Below are positions 10,522 to 20,116 of a DNA stretch of 64,000 nucleotides, piece after piece. A program made the translations under genes and the position numbers. The stretch is from assembly GCA_004020875.1 (NCBI GenBank), contig SAPZ01000003.1:248001-312000 (forward strand), read 5' to 3'. The notes below the pieces were generated by a model. That model made no database searches, was not told the origin of the DNA, and saw only the letters and a program-made list of their open reading frames with translations. Numbering within the stretch: the first letter of the stretch is position 1; every line of letters begins with the position of its first letter. This DNA is from Mesorhizobium sp. GTDB taxonomy: Bacteria > Pseudomonadota > Alphaproteobacteria > Rhizobiales > Rhizobiaceae.

Positions 10522-12366
10522 TTACTCCGGCACTTTCCTGACAGCGCCCTTGTCGGCGCTAGTGGCGAAGGCTGCGTAGGCGCGGAGCGCGGTCGTCACC
10601 TTGCGCTTGCGCTTTTCGGCCGGCTTCCAGGCGTCGGCGCCCTTGCCATTCATCGCCGTGCGCCGCGCTTCGAGCTCGGCGTCGCTGACGGCGAGGCGAA
10701 TGGTGCGATTCGGGATGTCGATCTCGATCGTATCGCCTTCCTGGACCAGGCCAATGGCGCCGCCCTCGGCGGCTTCCGGTGAGACATGGCCGATAGACAG
10801 ACCCGACGTGCCGCCGGAGAAGCGGCCGTCGGTGATCAAAGCGCAGGCTTTGCCGAGGCCCTTCGACTTCAGGTAGCTGGTCGGGTAGAGCATCTCCTGC
10901 ATGCCAGGGCCCCCACGCGGTCCTTCATAGCGGATGACGACGATATCGCCGGCCTTGATCTCGTTGCCGAGGATCGCCTTGACAGAGGCATCCTGGCTTT
11001 CGAAGACGCGGGCCGGGCCGGTGAATTTCAGGATCGACTCGTCGACGCCGGCGGTCTTCACGATGCAGCCGTCGAGCGCCAGATTGCCCTTGAGCACGGC
11101 AAGGCCGCCATCCTTCGAGAAGGGCGTCTTTGCCGAGCGGATCACGCCCTTTTCGCGGTCGAGATCGAGGTCGTCCCAGCGGCGGTCCTGGCTGAAGGCG
11201 ACCTGGGTCGGCACGCCACCGGGGGCGGCGCGGAAGAAGTCGCGGACATTCTCGGCCGAAGTGCGGGCGATGTCCCAATGGTCGAGCGCTTCGCCAAGCG
11301 TTGCCGTGTGCACAGTCGGCAGGTCGCGATTGATCAGGCCGGCCTGGTCGAGCTGGCCGAGGATGGCCATGATGCCGCCGGCGCGATGGACATCTTCCAT
11401 ATGGACGTCGGACTTGGCCGGCGCCACCTTGCAGAGCACCGGCACCTTGCGCGACAGCCGGTCGATGTCCTCCATGGTGAAGTCAACCTCGCCCTCATGG
11501 GCGGCGGCGAGGATGTGCAGCACCGTGTTGGTCGAGCCGCCCATGGCGATATCGAGCGCCATGGCATTCTCGAAGGCGCCCTTGGAAGCGATGCTGCGCG
11601 GCAGGGCGCTTTCGTCGTCCTGCTCGTAGTAGCGCTGGGCGAGATCGACGGCGAGGTGGCCGGCCTCGACGAACAGGCGCTTGCGGTCGGCGTGGGTTGC
11701 AAGCGTAGAACCGTTGCCCGGCAGCGACAGGCCCAGCGCCTCGGTCAGGCAGTTCATCGAATTGGCGGTGAACATGCCCGAGCAGGAGCCGCAGGTCGGG
11801 CAGGCCGATCGCTCGATCACCTTGACGTCCTCGTCGGAGATCTTGTCGTCGGCGGCGGCGACCATGGCATCGACCAGGTCGAGCGCCTGCGCCTTGCCGG
11901 CCAGCACAACCTTGCCGGCCTCCATCGGACCCCCGGAGACGAAGACGGTCGGGATGTTGAGACGCAGCGAGGCCATCAGCATGCCGGGAGTGATCTTGTC
12001 GCAATTGGAGATGCAGACCATGGCGTCTGCGCAATGCGCGTTGACCATGTATTCGACGGAATCGGCGATCAGCTCGCGCGACGGCAGCGAATAGAGCATG
12101 CCGTCATGGCCCATGGCGATGCCGTCGTCGACGGCGATGGTGTTGAACTCCTTGGCGACGCCGCCGGCCTTCTCGATCTCGCGCGCGACCAACTGGCCGA
12201 GGTCCTTCAGATGGACATGGCCCGGCACGAATTGGGTGAAGGAATTGACCACGGCGATGATCGGCTTGCCGAAATCACTGTCCTTCATGCCGGTGGCGCG
12301 CCACAGGCCGCGGGCGCCGGCCATGTTGCGGCCATGGGTGGTGGTGCGGGAACGATAGGCAGGCAT
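10522..12366 (-). CDS. ilvD: Dihydroxy-acid dehydratase
   Basis: Catalyses dehydration of 2,3-dihydroxy-3-methylbutanoate (and the isoleucine analogue) in branched-chain amino acid synthesis. At 614 residues it matches the long IlvD form. Iron-sulfur ligands are visible at C122 in [10 protein letters not shown] and in [11 protein letters not shown], along with the Mg-binding GHDGM segment. The start at 12366 ([12 protein letters not shown]) has AAGGAC upstream; an upstream ATG at 12417 would add 17 atypical residues. It is monocistronic and convergent with the ABC exporter. Confidence 0.96.
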   Translation of the reverse strand: MPAYRSRTTTHGRNMAGARGLWRATGMKDSDFGKPIIAVVNSFTQFVPGHVHLKDLGQLVAREIEKAGGVAKEFNTIAVDDGIAMGHDGMLYSLPSRELIADSVEYMVNAHCADAMVCISNCDKITPGMLMASLRLNIPTVFVSGGPMEAGKVVLAGKAQALDLVDAMVAAADDKISDEDVKVIERSACPTCGSCSGMFTANSMNCLTEALGLSLPGNGSTLATHADRKRLFVEAGHLAVDLAQRYYEQDDESALPRSIASKGAFENAMALDIAMGGSTNTVLHILAAAHEGEVDFTMEDIDRLSRKVPVLCKVAPAKSDVHMEDVHRAGGIMAILGQLDQAGLINRDLPTVHTATLGEALDHWDIARTSAENVRDFFRAAPGGVPTQVAFSQDRRWDDLDLDREKGVIRSAKTPFSKDGGLAVLKGNLALDGCIVKTAGVDESILKFTGPARVFESQDASVKAILGNEIKAGDIVVIRYEGPRGGPGMQEMLYPTSYLKSKGLGKACALITDGRFSGGTSGLSIGHVSPEAAEGGAIGLVQEGDTIEIDIPNRTIRLAVSDAELEARRTAMNGKGADAWKPAEKRKRKVTTALRAYAAFATSADKGAVRKVPE

Positions 12367-12618
12367 TCGATTGTCCTTGCTGGCTGGCCACGCCGATGCG
12401 CGGCGGGCGGCGCTCACATTTTAGTCGGCAGCGGTTATAGCGACCATGATCTGGCCTTGCCACAATTTTGCGCTGCGCCAGGATTCTTCAGGAGAATGCG
12501 AAATCGCTGTCGGATCGCGCCTTATCTATCCGTCCTTGAGGCAGACGGTAGGAACGGCACAAGCCGCCGACCCGCCGTTGAAGATGGAACCAACCCGAAC
12601 AAGTCCGAGGAGCATGAC

Positions 12619-13086
12619 ATGCAAAAGATCACCACCTGCCTGTGGTTCGACGGCCAGGCCGAAGAGGCGATGAATCACTACGTCTCCATCTTCAAGAATT
12701 CGAAGGTGCTGAGCGTTCTGCGTTGGCCCAAGGGTCACGCCAATGAGGGCAAGGTGCTGATGACCACGTTCGAGCTCGACGGCGTGCCGTTCCAGGCCCT
12801 CAATGGCGGTCCGTACTTCAAGTTCAACGAAGCGATGTCGCAGTCGATCGACTGCAAGACGCAGGAAGAGGTCGACTATTTCTGGGAGAAGCTCACCGAG
12901 GGCGGCGAGCCCGGCCAGTGCAGCTGGCTGAAAGACAAGTTCGGCGTCTCCTGGCAGGTCGTGCCGGAGCAGCTGCCGAAACTGCTTCTGGATCCGGACA
13001 GGGCCAAGGCCGGCCGCGTGATGTCGGCGATGATGCAGATGGGCAAGATCGATATCGCCAAGATCGAGGAAGCCGCCCGAGCGTGA
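12619..13086 (+). CDS. PhnB-like VOC-superfamily protein
   Basis: A 155-residue protein of the glyoxalase/VOC superfamily, in the group often labelled 3-demethylubiquinone-9 3-methyltransferase (PF06983). It opens with the typical MQKITTCLWFDGQAEEAM and has FQALNGGPYFKFNEA and the SWLKDKFGVSWQVVP segment. The ATG at 12619 sits six bases after GAGGAG. The methyltransferase label is historical and no catalysis has been shown for this subgroup. It is divergent from ilvD. Confidence 0.85.
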   Translation: MQKITTCLWFDGQAEEAMNHYVSIFKNSKVLSVLRWPKGHANEGKVLMTTFELDGVPFQALNGGPYFKFNEAMSQSIDCKTQEEVDYFWEKLTEGGEPGQCSWLKDKFGVSWQVVPEQLPKLLLDPDRAKAGRVMSAMMQMGKIDIAKIEEAARA

Positions 13087-13132
13087 GCGAGGCTTTCAGC
13101 GCCAGCGCCGCCCCTCATCCGCCTTTTGGGCA

Positions 13133-13159
13133 CCTTCTCCCCGTTGAACGGGGAGAAGG
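13133..13159. repeat. Palindromic hairpin between convergent genes
   Basis: A near-perfect palindrome with 13-bp arms CCTTCTCCCCGTT / AACGGGGAGAAGG and a single base between them. It lies between the ends of the VOC gene and prfC and probably acts as a bidirectional terminator. Sequences of this type are widely dispersed in rhizobial genomes (recollection, not searched). Confidence 0.65.
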
Positions 13160-13170
13160 GAAGGCCGCGC

Positions 13171-14763
13171 CTAGGCCGCCTTGTCGCGGACCTGGTAATC
13201 CTTGACCGCGGTGAAGCGGATCGCCTTCCAGCGCTCGGCCTCGTAATTCAGCGAGAAGGCGTGCTGGGCCAGAAACACGGGATCGTTGTCGAGGTCGCGG
13301 CCTATGTCGCCGCGATGCGAATCGATGAAACGCTGTACCTCCGCCTTGTCGTCGGCCGAGATCCAGCGGCAGACGGAGAAGCGCGACATCTCGAAATCCA
13401 CCGGCAGGGTGTATTCGATGTTGAGCCGCTCCTTCAGCACGTCGAGCTGCAGCGCGCCGACGACGCCGACGATAGCCGGCGAACCGTCCTCCGGCGAGAA
13501 CAGCTGCACGACGCCTTCCTCGGCCATCTGGTGCAGCGCTTCCTTGAGCTTCTTGGCCTTCATGGCGTCGCCGAGGCGCACGCGACGCAGGATTTCGGGC
13601 GCGAAGTTCGGCACGCCGCGAAACAGGATCTCCTCGCCCTCGGTCAGCGTATCGCCGATGCGCAGCGTGCCGTGGTTGGGGATGCCGACGACGTCGCCCG
13701 CAAAGGCCTCGTCGGCGGTGACGCGGGTGCGAGCGAAGAAGAACTGCGGCGCGGACAGGCTCATCGGCTTGCCGGTGCGCACCAGCTTGGCCTTCATCCC
13801 GCGCTCCAGCTTACCCGAGCAGACGCGGACGAAGGCGATGCGGTCGCGATGGTTAGGGTCCATGTTGGCCTGGATCTTGAAAACGAAGGAGGTCATCTTC
13901 TCCTCCGTGGCCTCGACCAGCCGTTCGTCGGCTTCCTGGGCGCGCGGCGGCGGGCCATAGGCGCCGAGCGCCTCGATCAGGTCGCGAACCCCATAATTGC
14001 GCAGCGCCGAGCCGAAATAAACGGGCGTCAGATGGCCTTCGCGGAAGGCGTCGACGTCGAGCGGACGGCAAGCTTCCCGCGCGAGCTCCAGCTCCTCGAT
14101 GAAGTCGTTGCGCTCGTTTTCCGGCAGCAAGCCCGCAACCCGGTTGGAGTCCGGACCGTTGACGGGCGTGCGTTCCTTCTCGTCGTCGCTCCTGCGCACC
14201 GCGTTCTGCGCCAAATGGTAGGTGCCCGAGAACGTCTTGCCTCGGCCGATCGGCCAGGTGACGGGCGCCGTGTCCAGCGCCAGCTTCTGCTCGATCTCAT
14301 CCAATATCTCGAACGGATCGCGGCTCTCGCGGTCCATCTTGTTGACGAAGGTGATGATCGGGATGTCGCGCAGCCGGCAGACCTCGAACAGTTTCAGCGT
14401 GCGCGGCTCGATGCCCTTGGCGGCGTCGATGACCATGACGGCCGAATCCACCGCCGACAGCGTGCGGTAGGTATCGTCCGCGAAATCCTCGTGGCCGGGT
14501 GTGTCGAGCAGGTTGAAGACGTTGTCGTCATACTCGAAAGTCATCACCGACGTGACGACAGAGATGCCGCGCTCGCGCTCGATCTTCATCCAGTCGGACC
14601 GGGTCTGGATGCGGTCCTTCTTGGCCTTGACCTCGCCGGCAAGCTGGATGGCGCCGCCGAACAGAAGCAGCTTTTCAGTAAGCGTGGTCTTGCCGGCGTC
14701 GGGGTGGGCGATGATCGCGAAGGTGCGGCGGCGCGCAACCTCTTCAGGTATGGTTTCGGGCAT
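13171..14763 (-). CDS. prfC: Peptide chain release factor 3
   Basis: A 530-residue translational GTPase that recycles RF1/RF2 from the ribosome; E. coli RF3 has 529. G1 is AHPDAGKTT (about 19-27), followed by DTPGHEDF (G3) and NKMD (G4), then the beta-barrel and C-terminal RF3 domains. The start at 14763 (MPETIPEEVARRRTFAII) matches the family; a 24-residue in-frame extension is not typical. It is divergent from the FAD oxidoreductase. Confidence 0.96.
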   Translation of the reverse strand: MPETIPEEVARRRTFAIIAHPDAGKTTLTEKLLLFGGAIQLAGEVKAKKDRIQTRSDWMKIERERGISVVTSVMTFEYDDNVFNLLDTPGHEDFADDTYRTLSAVDSAVMVIDAAKGIEPRTLKLFEVCRLRDIPIITFVNKMDRESRDPFEILDEIEQKLALDTAPVTWPIGRGKTFSGTYHLAQNAVRRSDDEKERTPVNGPDSNRVAGLLPENERNDFIEELELAREACRPLDVDAFREGHLTPVYFGSALRNYGVRDLIEALGAYGPPPRAQEADERLVEATEEKMTSFVFKIQANMDPNHRDRIAFVRVCSGKLERGMKAKLVRTGKPMSLSAPQFFFARTRVTADEAFAGDVVGIPNHGTLRIGDTLTEGEEILFRGVPNFAPEILRRVRLGDAMKAKKLKEALHQMAEEGVVQLFSPEDGSPAIVGVVGALQLDVLKERLNIEYTLPVDFEMSRFSVCRWISADDKAEVQRFIDSHRGDIGRDLDNDPVFLAQHAFSLNYEAERWKAIRFTAVKDYQVRDKAA

Positions 14764-14902
14764 ATCTTCAAGGAATTCCGTGTGACAGGCGGCGCTTCTA
14801 CCAGCGCGGCGCCGGCCTGTCGACATGGGTGGCAATCCGGGCGCACTTGAGATGATCGGCGCGCGATGGCATCAGAGAGGCTCCTTTGGACGAGGCTACA
14901 GC

Positions 14903-15976
14903 ATGGGCAGCGAAAAACACGTCATCGTCATCGGCGCCGGGATCATCGGTGCTTCGATCGCCTGGCATCTGGCGAAAGCCGGCGCGCGGGTGACGGTCGT
15001 TTCCGACAGCGGCGCCGGCGGTGTCGCAACACCCAATTCCTTTGCCTGGATCAATGCCAGCTGGGGCAATCCCGAGATTTATTTCCGACTGCGCATCCGC
15101 GCCATGGCCGAATGGAAAAGGCTGGCAAAGGACGTGACCGGACTGCCGCTCGCTTGGTGCGGCGGCATTTGCTTCGACCTGCCGCCGGCCAAGCTCGAGG
15201 CGTATGCGGCCGAACACTCGTCATGGGGTTATGGCATCGAGCGCGTCGACGCCAAGCGGGCGGGAGAGATCGAGCCCAACCTTGTCGCGCCCCCCGATTT
15301 CGCCGTCCATGTCGCGGAGGAGGGCGTCGCCGAGCCGGTGCCGACCTCCAAGGCGCTTCTGGCGGACGCCGAACGGCTAGGCGCACAGGTGGTGGTTGGA
15401 AACGTGGAAAGGCTGGCGCTTGCCGGCGGAAAGGTCGCGGGCGCGATCGTTTCGGGCGAAACCATTGGCGCGGACGAAATTGTCGTTGCGGCGGGAGCGG
15501 GCGCGTCTGCCATCGCCGCGACAGCCGGCATCAAGCTGCCGCTCGACACGCCGCCGGGCCTGATCGTGCATTCCCGCCCCTACAGGAAATTGCTCAACGG
15601 GCTGGTGCACGCAGAAAGACTGCATATGCGCCAGACAGCCGAGGGCCGCATCATCGCCGGCTCGGATTTCGCCGGCGGCGATCCGGGCGAGGACCCGGAA
15701 GCCGCGGCACGTGACCTGTTCGTGACGATGAAGTCAGCCTTGCGCGACGCGGATGGACTGGAGCTCGATTTCCACACCGTCGGCTACCGTCCAACGCCGG
15801 CCGACGGCTTCCCGATCGTCGGCCGAGCCGATGGCGTCGGCGGCCTCTACATCGCCGTCATGCATTCGGGCATCACGCTGGCGCCGGCCGTCGGCCTGTT
15901 TGCCACCCGCGAGATCCTGCAGGGCGAGCGCGATGTGCTGCTGGCGCCTTATGGACTGGAACGCTTTGCGCGATAA
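14903..15976 (+). CDS. FAD-dependent oxidoreductase (DAO family)
   Basis: A 357-residue D-amino-acid-oxidase/glycine-oxidase-like flavoprotein. The FAD-binding GAGIIG lies at residues 11-16, the NSFAWINASWGNP segment at about 43-55, and a C-terminal GYRPTPADGFPIVG binds the flavin. It probably oxidises an amino acid or secondary amine in the cytoplasm. GAGG precedes the ATG at 14903 by seven bases. It lacks the GcvT half found in the protein at 2096. Substrate unknown. Confidence 0.84.
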   Translation: MGSEKHVIVIGAGIIGASIAWHLAKAGARVTVVSDSGAGGVATPNSFAWINASWGNPEIYFRLRIRAMAEWKRLAKDVTGLPLAWCGGICFDLPPAKLEAYAAEHSSWGYGIERVDAKRAGEIEPNLVAPPDFAVHVAEEGVAEPVPTSKALLADAERLGAQVVVGNVERLALAGGKVAGAIVSGETIGADEIVVAAGAGASAIAATAGIKLPLDTPPGLIVHSRPYRKLLNGLVHAERLHMRQTAEGRIIAGSDFAGGDPGEDPEAAARDLFVTMKSALRDADGLELDFHTVGYRPTPADGFPIVGRADGVGGLYIAVMHSGITLAPAVGLFATREILQGERDVLLAPYGLERFAR

Positions 15977-16003
15977 CGGAGCGACCAGCGCCGCCCCCGA
16001 ACC

Positions 16004-16804
16004 TCAGCCAACCAGAGCCAGTTGCCCAGCCGCCGGCGCGAACGGACGGATGCTGGTGCCGTCCCTCGTCATGGTGACGAAGCTCGAAGACGGGATTGCC
16101 TGCCAGTCGCCGCCGTCGCGGTCGAAAGGCTCCGAGACGATGCAACGACCAGCGCGCCTGGCGAAGGCGCCGGTGTAGAGCGTCGGCGCATGACCGTCGG
16201 TGGCATGGCGCACGGCGTAGAGCGTTTCGCCATCGGAAAAGGCCGCGGTCAGTTTCAGGGCGGGCTCGATGCCGGCGCGGCGCGAGGCTTCGACGACGCG
16301 GCTGGTCGCCCGCGACACCGCGCCATGCGGGTCCGTCGCCAGCCCCTGATCGATCATCAGGAGGAAGAAGAGCTCGGAGTCGGTGGTGCCCTCGCGCTGA
16401 TCGAAGACTTCGTCGGAGAGCGAATTCTCCAGCGCGCGACGTATCTTTTCAAAACCGCCGATCTGGCCGTTATGCATGAACGACCAGCGGCCGGAAATGA
16501 ACGGATGACAGTTCATGCGGCTGGTGGCGCCGCCGGTCGAGGCGCGGACATGGGCGAGGAACAGGCCGGATTTGATCTGCCGGCAGAGGCTTTTCAGGTT
16601 GGGGTCTGACCAGGCCGGCAGGATGTCTCGATAAAGGCCTGGCTCGGGGCGGTCCCCATACCAGGCAAGACCGAAGCCGTCCCCATTGGTCGGCGACTTG
16701 GCTTCTTGGGCGCAGTGGCTCTGGGCGATCAGCGAATGGCAGGGCGCGGTGATGATGTCTTCGAGGAAGACCGCTTCACCAAGATAGGCCGCCCACCGGC
16801 ACAT
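16004..16804 (-). CDS. Class II glutamine amidotransferase (YafJ/EgtC-like)
   Basis: A 266-residue Ntn-hydrolase with the catalytic N-terminal Cys2 (MCRWAAYLGE) and the NGDGFGLAWYG and FMHNGQIGGF segments of class II glutaminase domains. It is a stand-alone glutaminase domain without a synthase partner, as in YafJ and EgtC. EgtC-type enzymes remove glutamate in ergothioneine synthesis, but no other egt gene is nearby, so the substrate remains open. Its end is convergent with the oxidoreductase (27-bp gap). Confidence 0.84.
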   Translation of the reverse strand: MCRWAAYLGEAVFLEDIITAPCHSLIAQSHCAQEAKSPTNGDGFGLAWYGDRPEPGLYRDILPAWSDPNLKSLCRQIKSGLFLAHVRASTGGATSRMNCHPFISGRWSFMHNGQIGGFEKIRRALENSLSDEVFDQREGTTDSELFFLLMIDQGLATDPHGAVSRATSRVVEASRRAGIEPALKLTAAFSDGETLYAVRHATDGHAPTLYTGAFARRAGRCIVSEPFDRDGGDWQAIPSSSFVTMTRDGTSIRPFAPAAGQLALVG

Positions 16805-16819
16805 CGCGTTCCACCATTC

Positions 16820-17074
16820 CTAAGCGCGATCCATCAAAGCCTGAGGCTCCTTGACCGCGTGCGAACCTCTGTTGTGCGTGCGCTCATAGAGCTCGCGAAC
16901 GATTAGGCTGGCCGTAGTTTCGAACATAAATGGCAAGAAAGCGTGAACGAGCGCTGCGCCCGCCGCCATCGACAGGCGCGAGCAGAACCAGGCAGCGAAG
17001 GCCATGTGGCCGAAATAGCTCTCGCCGACCTTGGCCGGGTGAGCGGTGAAGAGTGCCGTAATCCGTGTCGTCAT
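16820..17074 (-). CDS. Small DUF6356-type membrane-associated protein
   Basis: An 84-residue protein starting MTTRITALFTAHPAKVGESY, with one hydrophobic stretch (about 24-52, ending VHAFLPFMFE) and a basic tail. It resembles a conserved alphaproteobacterial family of unknown function (DUF6356, from memory). A strong GGAGGG precedes the ATG at 17074, which rules against the longer frame up to 17179. It is divergent from the Lrp-type regulator across 115 bp. Confidence 0.7.
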   Translation of the reverse strand: MTTRITALFTAHPAKVGESYFGHMAFAAWFCSRLSMAAGAALVHAFLPFMFETTASLIVRELYERTHNRGSHAVKEPQALMDRA

Positions 17075-17171
17075 GTGGTCCCTCCTGCCGGGATAATCGC
17101 CGCTTTCTGGGCAACCTGCCACACGGCAAAGGTTCATCGATCTCAAATTGTCCTTGAATATTGGATAATTT

Positions 17172-17197
17172 TGGGACATTCATCCCATTATGTCCCA
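17172..17197. promoter_or_regulatory. Inverted repeat overlapping the Lrp-type gene start
   Basis: TGGGACA (17172-17178) and TGTCCCA (17191-17197) are perfect 7-bp inverted arms separated by 12 bp, and the right arm covers the ATG at 17190. A site here could mediate autorepression of the Lrp-type gene. The -35/-10 elements are not clear. Confidence 0.4.
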
Positions 17198-17660
17198 CGA
17201 ACTCGATGCAATCGATCGAAGATTGCTGGCTGAACTGCAGCGCGACGGCACGCTTTCGGTCGACCAGCTGTCGGAGCGGGTGGCACTGTCGCGCAACGCC
17301 TGCTGGCGGCGCGTCAAAAGGCTTGAAGAAGACGGCATCATTACCGGCCGTGTCGCGCTGGTCGATGCCGAGAAGCTGGGCCTCGGCCTATCCGTCTTCA
17401 TCCTGGTTCGGACCTCCAATCATGACCCGGACTGGCTGCAGAAGTTTCGCGCGGCGGTGACCGGCTTTCCCGAGATCACCGGCGTCTATCGAATGTCGGG
17501 CGATCTCGACTATGTGCTGAGGGCCCGCGTCGCCGGCGTGAAGGCCTATGACCGCCTCTACCAGCGGCTGATCGCCAAGGTGGCGCTGTCGGACGTCTCG
17601 GCCTCCTTCGTCATGGAGGAGATCAAGGAGACCACCGTCGTTCCGCTGGAACTGCGGTAG
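17190..17660 (+). CDS. Lrp/AsnC-family transcriptional regulator
   Basis: A 156-residue feast/famine regulator. The N-terminal helix-turn-helix (about 8-55, with LSERVALSRNACWRRVKRL) precedes the RAM ligand-binding domain (about 68-145, with YRMSGDLDYVLRARV). It forms dimers or octamers that respond to amino acids. The ATG at 17190 lacks an obvious ribosome site and lies inside an inverted repeat, which suggests autoregulation. Divergent to the DUF6356 gene. Confidence 0.9.
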   Translation: MSHELDAIDRRLLAELQRDGTLSVDQLSERVALSRNACWRRVKRLEEDGIITGRVALVDAEKLGLGLSVFILVRTSNHDPDWLQKFRAAVTGFPEITGVYRMSGDLDYVLRARVAGVKAYDRLYQRLIAKVALSDVSASFVMEEIKETTVVPLELR

Positions 17661-17699
17661 ATTGACCGAAAGATACATCCCTGGGCGAAGCAGGAGCGA

Positions 17700-17870
17700 A
17701 GCTCCGTCGCGGAGACCTGGGATCCATTCCGCGACCTCAGCCTAGGAGTGGAGCGGAGCAGAATTCCGCACCGTTGCGACGGTCGCAGGTCACGGCATTC
17801 CTCGGGTCTGCGCCGCGTCGCTTCGCTCCTTGCTCCGCCCGTGGATGACGAAGCGATGAGTGTCCTCGCC
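17700..17870. repeat. Imperfect palindromic intergenic repeat
   Basis: The 317-bp gap between the Lrp-type gene and dut holds an imperfect palindrome (CCATTCCGCGACCT near 17713 against AGGTCACGGCATT near 17788) followed by CGTCGCTTCGCTCCTTGC and GTGGATGACGAAG. From memory this matches a repeat frequent in Mesorhizobium intergenic DNA. No gene is seen here. Confidence 0.5.
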
Positions 17871-17977
17871 AATCGCCAAACTAGATGGAGAGGTCATAGT
17901 CACGCCAGAAAGAAAGCCGTTGATAGCATAGTGAGCGAGTTGACCGAATCGCCGCTCGCGCCGATAGGATCGATTTC

Positions 17978-18463
17978 ATGCGCACGGCTGTCCATTCTTC
18001 CTCCGTCATCGGCCCCACCGTCGGTTTCGTCAGGCTTCCGCATGGCGAAGGCCTGCCTCTGCCGGCCTATGAGAGCGCCGGCGCGGCCGGCATGGATTTG
18101 CGTGCCGCGGTGCCGGAAGACCGGCCGCTGCTTATCCTGCCGGGAAAGCGGGCCTTGGTGCCGACCGGGCTCGTCCTGGAAATTCCGGAAGGCATGGAAG
18201 GCCAGGTGCGGCCACGCTCGGGCCTTGCCTTCAGGCATGGCCTCACCGTCCTCAACTCGCCCGGCACCGTGGACAGCGACTATCGCGGCGAGGTGAAAGT
18301 GCTGCTGGTCAATCTCGGCGATGAGGATTTCGCGGTAACGCGAGGCATGCGCATCGCCCAAATCGTCTTCGCCGCCGTGACCCAGGTTACGGTTGAGGAG
18401 CGGGCGCTCGCCGGCGGCACGACGCGCGGCGCCGGCGGTTTCGGGTCCACCGGCACCGCCTAA
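17978..18463 (+). CDS. dut: Deoxyuridine 5'-triphosphate nucleotidohydrolase
   Basis: Converts dUTP to dUMP and pyrophosphate, keeping uracil out of DNA and feeding thymidylate synthesis. It has 161 residues and all five trimeric dUTPase motifs in order: [42 protein letters not shown] and the C-terminal arm [10 protein letters not shown]. Its stop overlaps the next gene's start (TAATG), so it is coupled to the HAD phosphatase. Confidence 0.96.
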   Translation: MRTAVHSSSVIGPTVGFVRLPHGEGLPLPAYESAGAAGMDLRAAVPEDRPLLILPGKRALVPTGLVLEIPEGMEGQVRPRSGLAFRHGLTVLNSPGTVDSDYRGEVKVLLVNLGDEDFAVTRGMRIAQIVFAAVTQVTVEERALAGGTTRGAGGFGSTGTA

Positions 18464-19122
18464 TGCAAGTTCCAAAGCTGGTCATTTTCGACTGCGACGG
18501 GGTCCTGGTCGATACCGAGAACCTTGCCAACCGGCGTCTCGCCGAATGGCTGAGCGCCGCCGGCTTTACGACCAGCTTCGAATATTGCCGCAAGAACTTT
18601 TCAGGCCGCAGCATGGTCTCGGTGCAGAAAGAGATCGAAGAGGCGACCGAGGTCAGGCTCGGTGCCGACTTCGTCGAGCGCTGGAATGCCGGCCTGCCGG
18701 ATCTTTTTTCGCACGGCGTAGAGGCGATCCCCTATGTGCGCGAGTTCGTCGAAGCAGTCCGCGCGGCCGGCATCGCCTATTGCGTCGCCTCCTCGGCTCG
18801 AGTCTCGAAAATGCACATCACGCTCGGCCAAACCGGGCTTTTACCGCTATTCGAGCACGCCATGTTCTCCTCGACCATGGTCGGGCGCGGCAAGCCGTTC
18901 CCGGATCTCTTCCTGCATGCCGCAAGGACCACGGGTTTCGCGCCGGCCGACTGCATTGTCATCGAGGACAGCGTCGCGGGGACGCAAGCCGGCATCGCTG
19001 CCGGCATGCGCGTTTTCTCCTATTACGCCGATCCGTTCTCGGACCGCGATGGCCTGGCGGCGGCTGGCGGCATCCTGTTCGACGACATGCGGGAACTGGC
19101 AAAGCTGGTGCCGATCCGCTGA
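18463..19122 (+). CDS. HAD-superfamily hydrolase (beta-phosphoglucomutase/GPH-like)
   Basis: A 219-residue phosphatase or phosphomutase. The nucleophile motif is FDCDGVLVDTE (D10, D12); later come the Ser/Thr of motif II (VASSA), the lysine of GKPFPDLF and the acidic pair in VIEDSVAG. A helical cap lies between motifs I and II. It starts one base inside the dut stop (TAATG) and is probably co-translated with it. The substrate is a phosphorylated metabolite that cannot be named from sequence. Confidence 0.87.
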   Translation: MQVPKLVIFDCDGVLVDTENLANRRLAEWLSAAGFTTSFEYCRKNFSGRSMVSVQKEIEEATEVRLGADFVERWNAGLPDLFSHGVEAIPYVREFVEAVRAAGIAYCVASSARVSKMHITLGQTGLLPLFEHAMFSSTMVGRGKPFPDLFLHAARTTGFAPADCIVIEDSVAGTQAGIAAGMRVFSYYADPFSDRDGLAAAGGILFDDMRELAKLVPIR

Positions 19123-19182
19123 TCTTGCCCTGGCTGCGCGCTTGCGGACTCCGTGCTAGCGTGCGGCCTGGGGGTGTTTTCG

Positions 19183-20037
19183 ATGATTTCCATTCTATCC
19201 CGTCTCATGCTCGTATGCCTGCTGCTGCCTTCCATGTGGACGGCCGCACACGCCCAGGCAGTCAGCTATCCGGAACTAAGCAGCGCCGTCCCCGGACATC
19301 AGGACGTCACCTATCTCGACCTCGCCAAAATGATTGTGCCTGACCTGCAGGTCGGCGATGGCGGTTTCTACAAGGGCAGCGCGCCGATCGAGATGCGCGA
19401 CATACTCGGCGGCGACGAGAGTGGATCGCCGCCCGAAGCCATCAATCTGCCGAACGCTGCGGTGCTGGCCATCAAGGCCGGCGGCAAGGAGCGGCTGACG
19501 ATGCTTTTCGACCTCGGCGAGGCGCAGGACAGCGCCGAAGGATTCGCGGTGCTGGCGCTCTACGACCTCACCGGCAAGCCGAAGCTGCTCGACGCCGTCA
19601 ATGTCGGAACCGACCAGAGCACCTACTTTCGCGATCCCGGCAAACTCGCGGTCGGTGTCGGCGACGACGCGCTCATCACCATGAGCACGCATTTCAATTC
19701 GAACCAGGGCTATGTCGGCACGATCCTGATCCTGGTCCGCAACGATCGATTCGAACCGATCGACCAGATCAACACATTCGACGAGAATGTCTGCGCCTAC
19801 AAACGCACGCAGGACCTTTCCTTCCAAACGCGCGGAAGTGAAAAACCCTATGCGGCGATCAAGGTGACCGTGACCGACGCCACCAAGCCCAGTGGCGAAA
19901 GCTGCGAGGAGCCGGCGCCCAAGGCAGTCTCGCACGAGATTTCCGTCACCTATCACTGGGACAAGGCCGGGTCGCGATACGTTCGGAATTCCGACGCATT
20001 CGAGAAATTGTCAGCAGAAAACGCCAAACGGTTCTGA
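19183..20037 (+). CDS. Secreted protein of unknown function
   Basis: A 284-residue protein with a clear Sec signal peptide (MISILSRLMLVCLLLPSMW... AAHA|Q, cleavage near residue 24). The mature part is mixed alpha/beta with no recognised catalytic motif and three cysteines in its C-terminal half; the adjacent segments NVCAYKRT and GESCEEP could form a disulfide. I prefer the ATG at 19183, behind a G-rich site, over GTG at 19153. It follows the HAD gene by 60 bp. No function is assigned. Confidence 0.7.
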   Translation: MISILSRLMLVCLLLPSMWTAAHAQAVSYPELSSAVPGHQDVTYLDLAKMIVPDLQVGDGGFYKGSAPIEMRDILGGDESGSPPEAINLPNAAVLAIKAGGKERLTMLFDLGEAQDSAEGFAVLALYDLTGKPKLLDAVNVGTDQSTYFRDPGKLAVGVGDDALITMSTHFNSNQGYVGTILILVRNDRFEPIDQINTFDENVCAYKRTQDLSFQTRGSEKPYAAIKVTVTDATKPSGESCEEPAPKAVSHEISVTYHWDKAGSRYVRNSDAFEKLSAENAKRF

Positions 20038-20116
20038 GCCAGCCGCATTCGTTTGCCCGGTTCGAGCGGCCGCGATAAATTCCCTGCACAACCCCGCTCA
20101 TGATTGAGGATCCGCC

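Noticed and set aside
10786..12618. Long + strand frame antisense to ilvD, joined to the VOC gene
   Set aside because: It mirrors the ilvD coding sequence; the VOC protein has its own ATG and GAGGAG at 12619.
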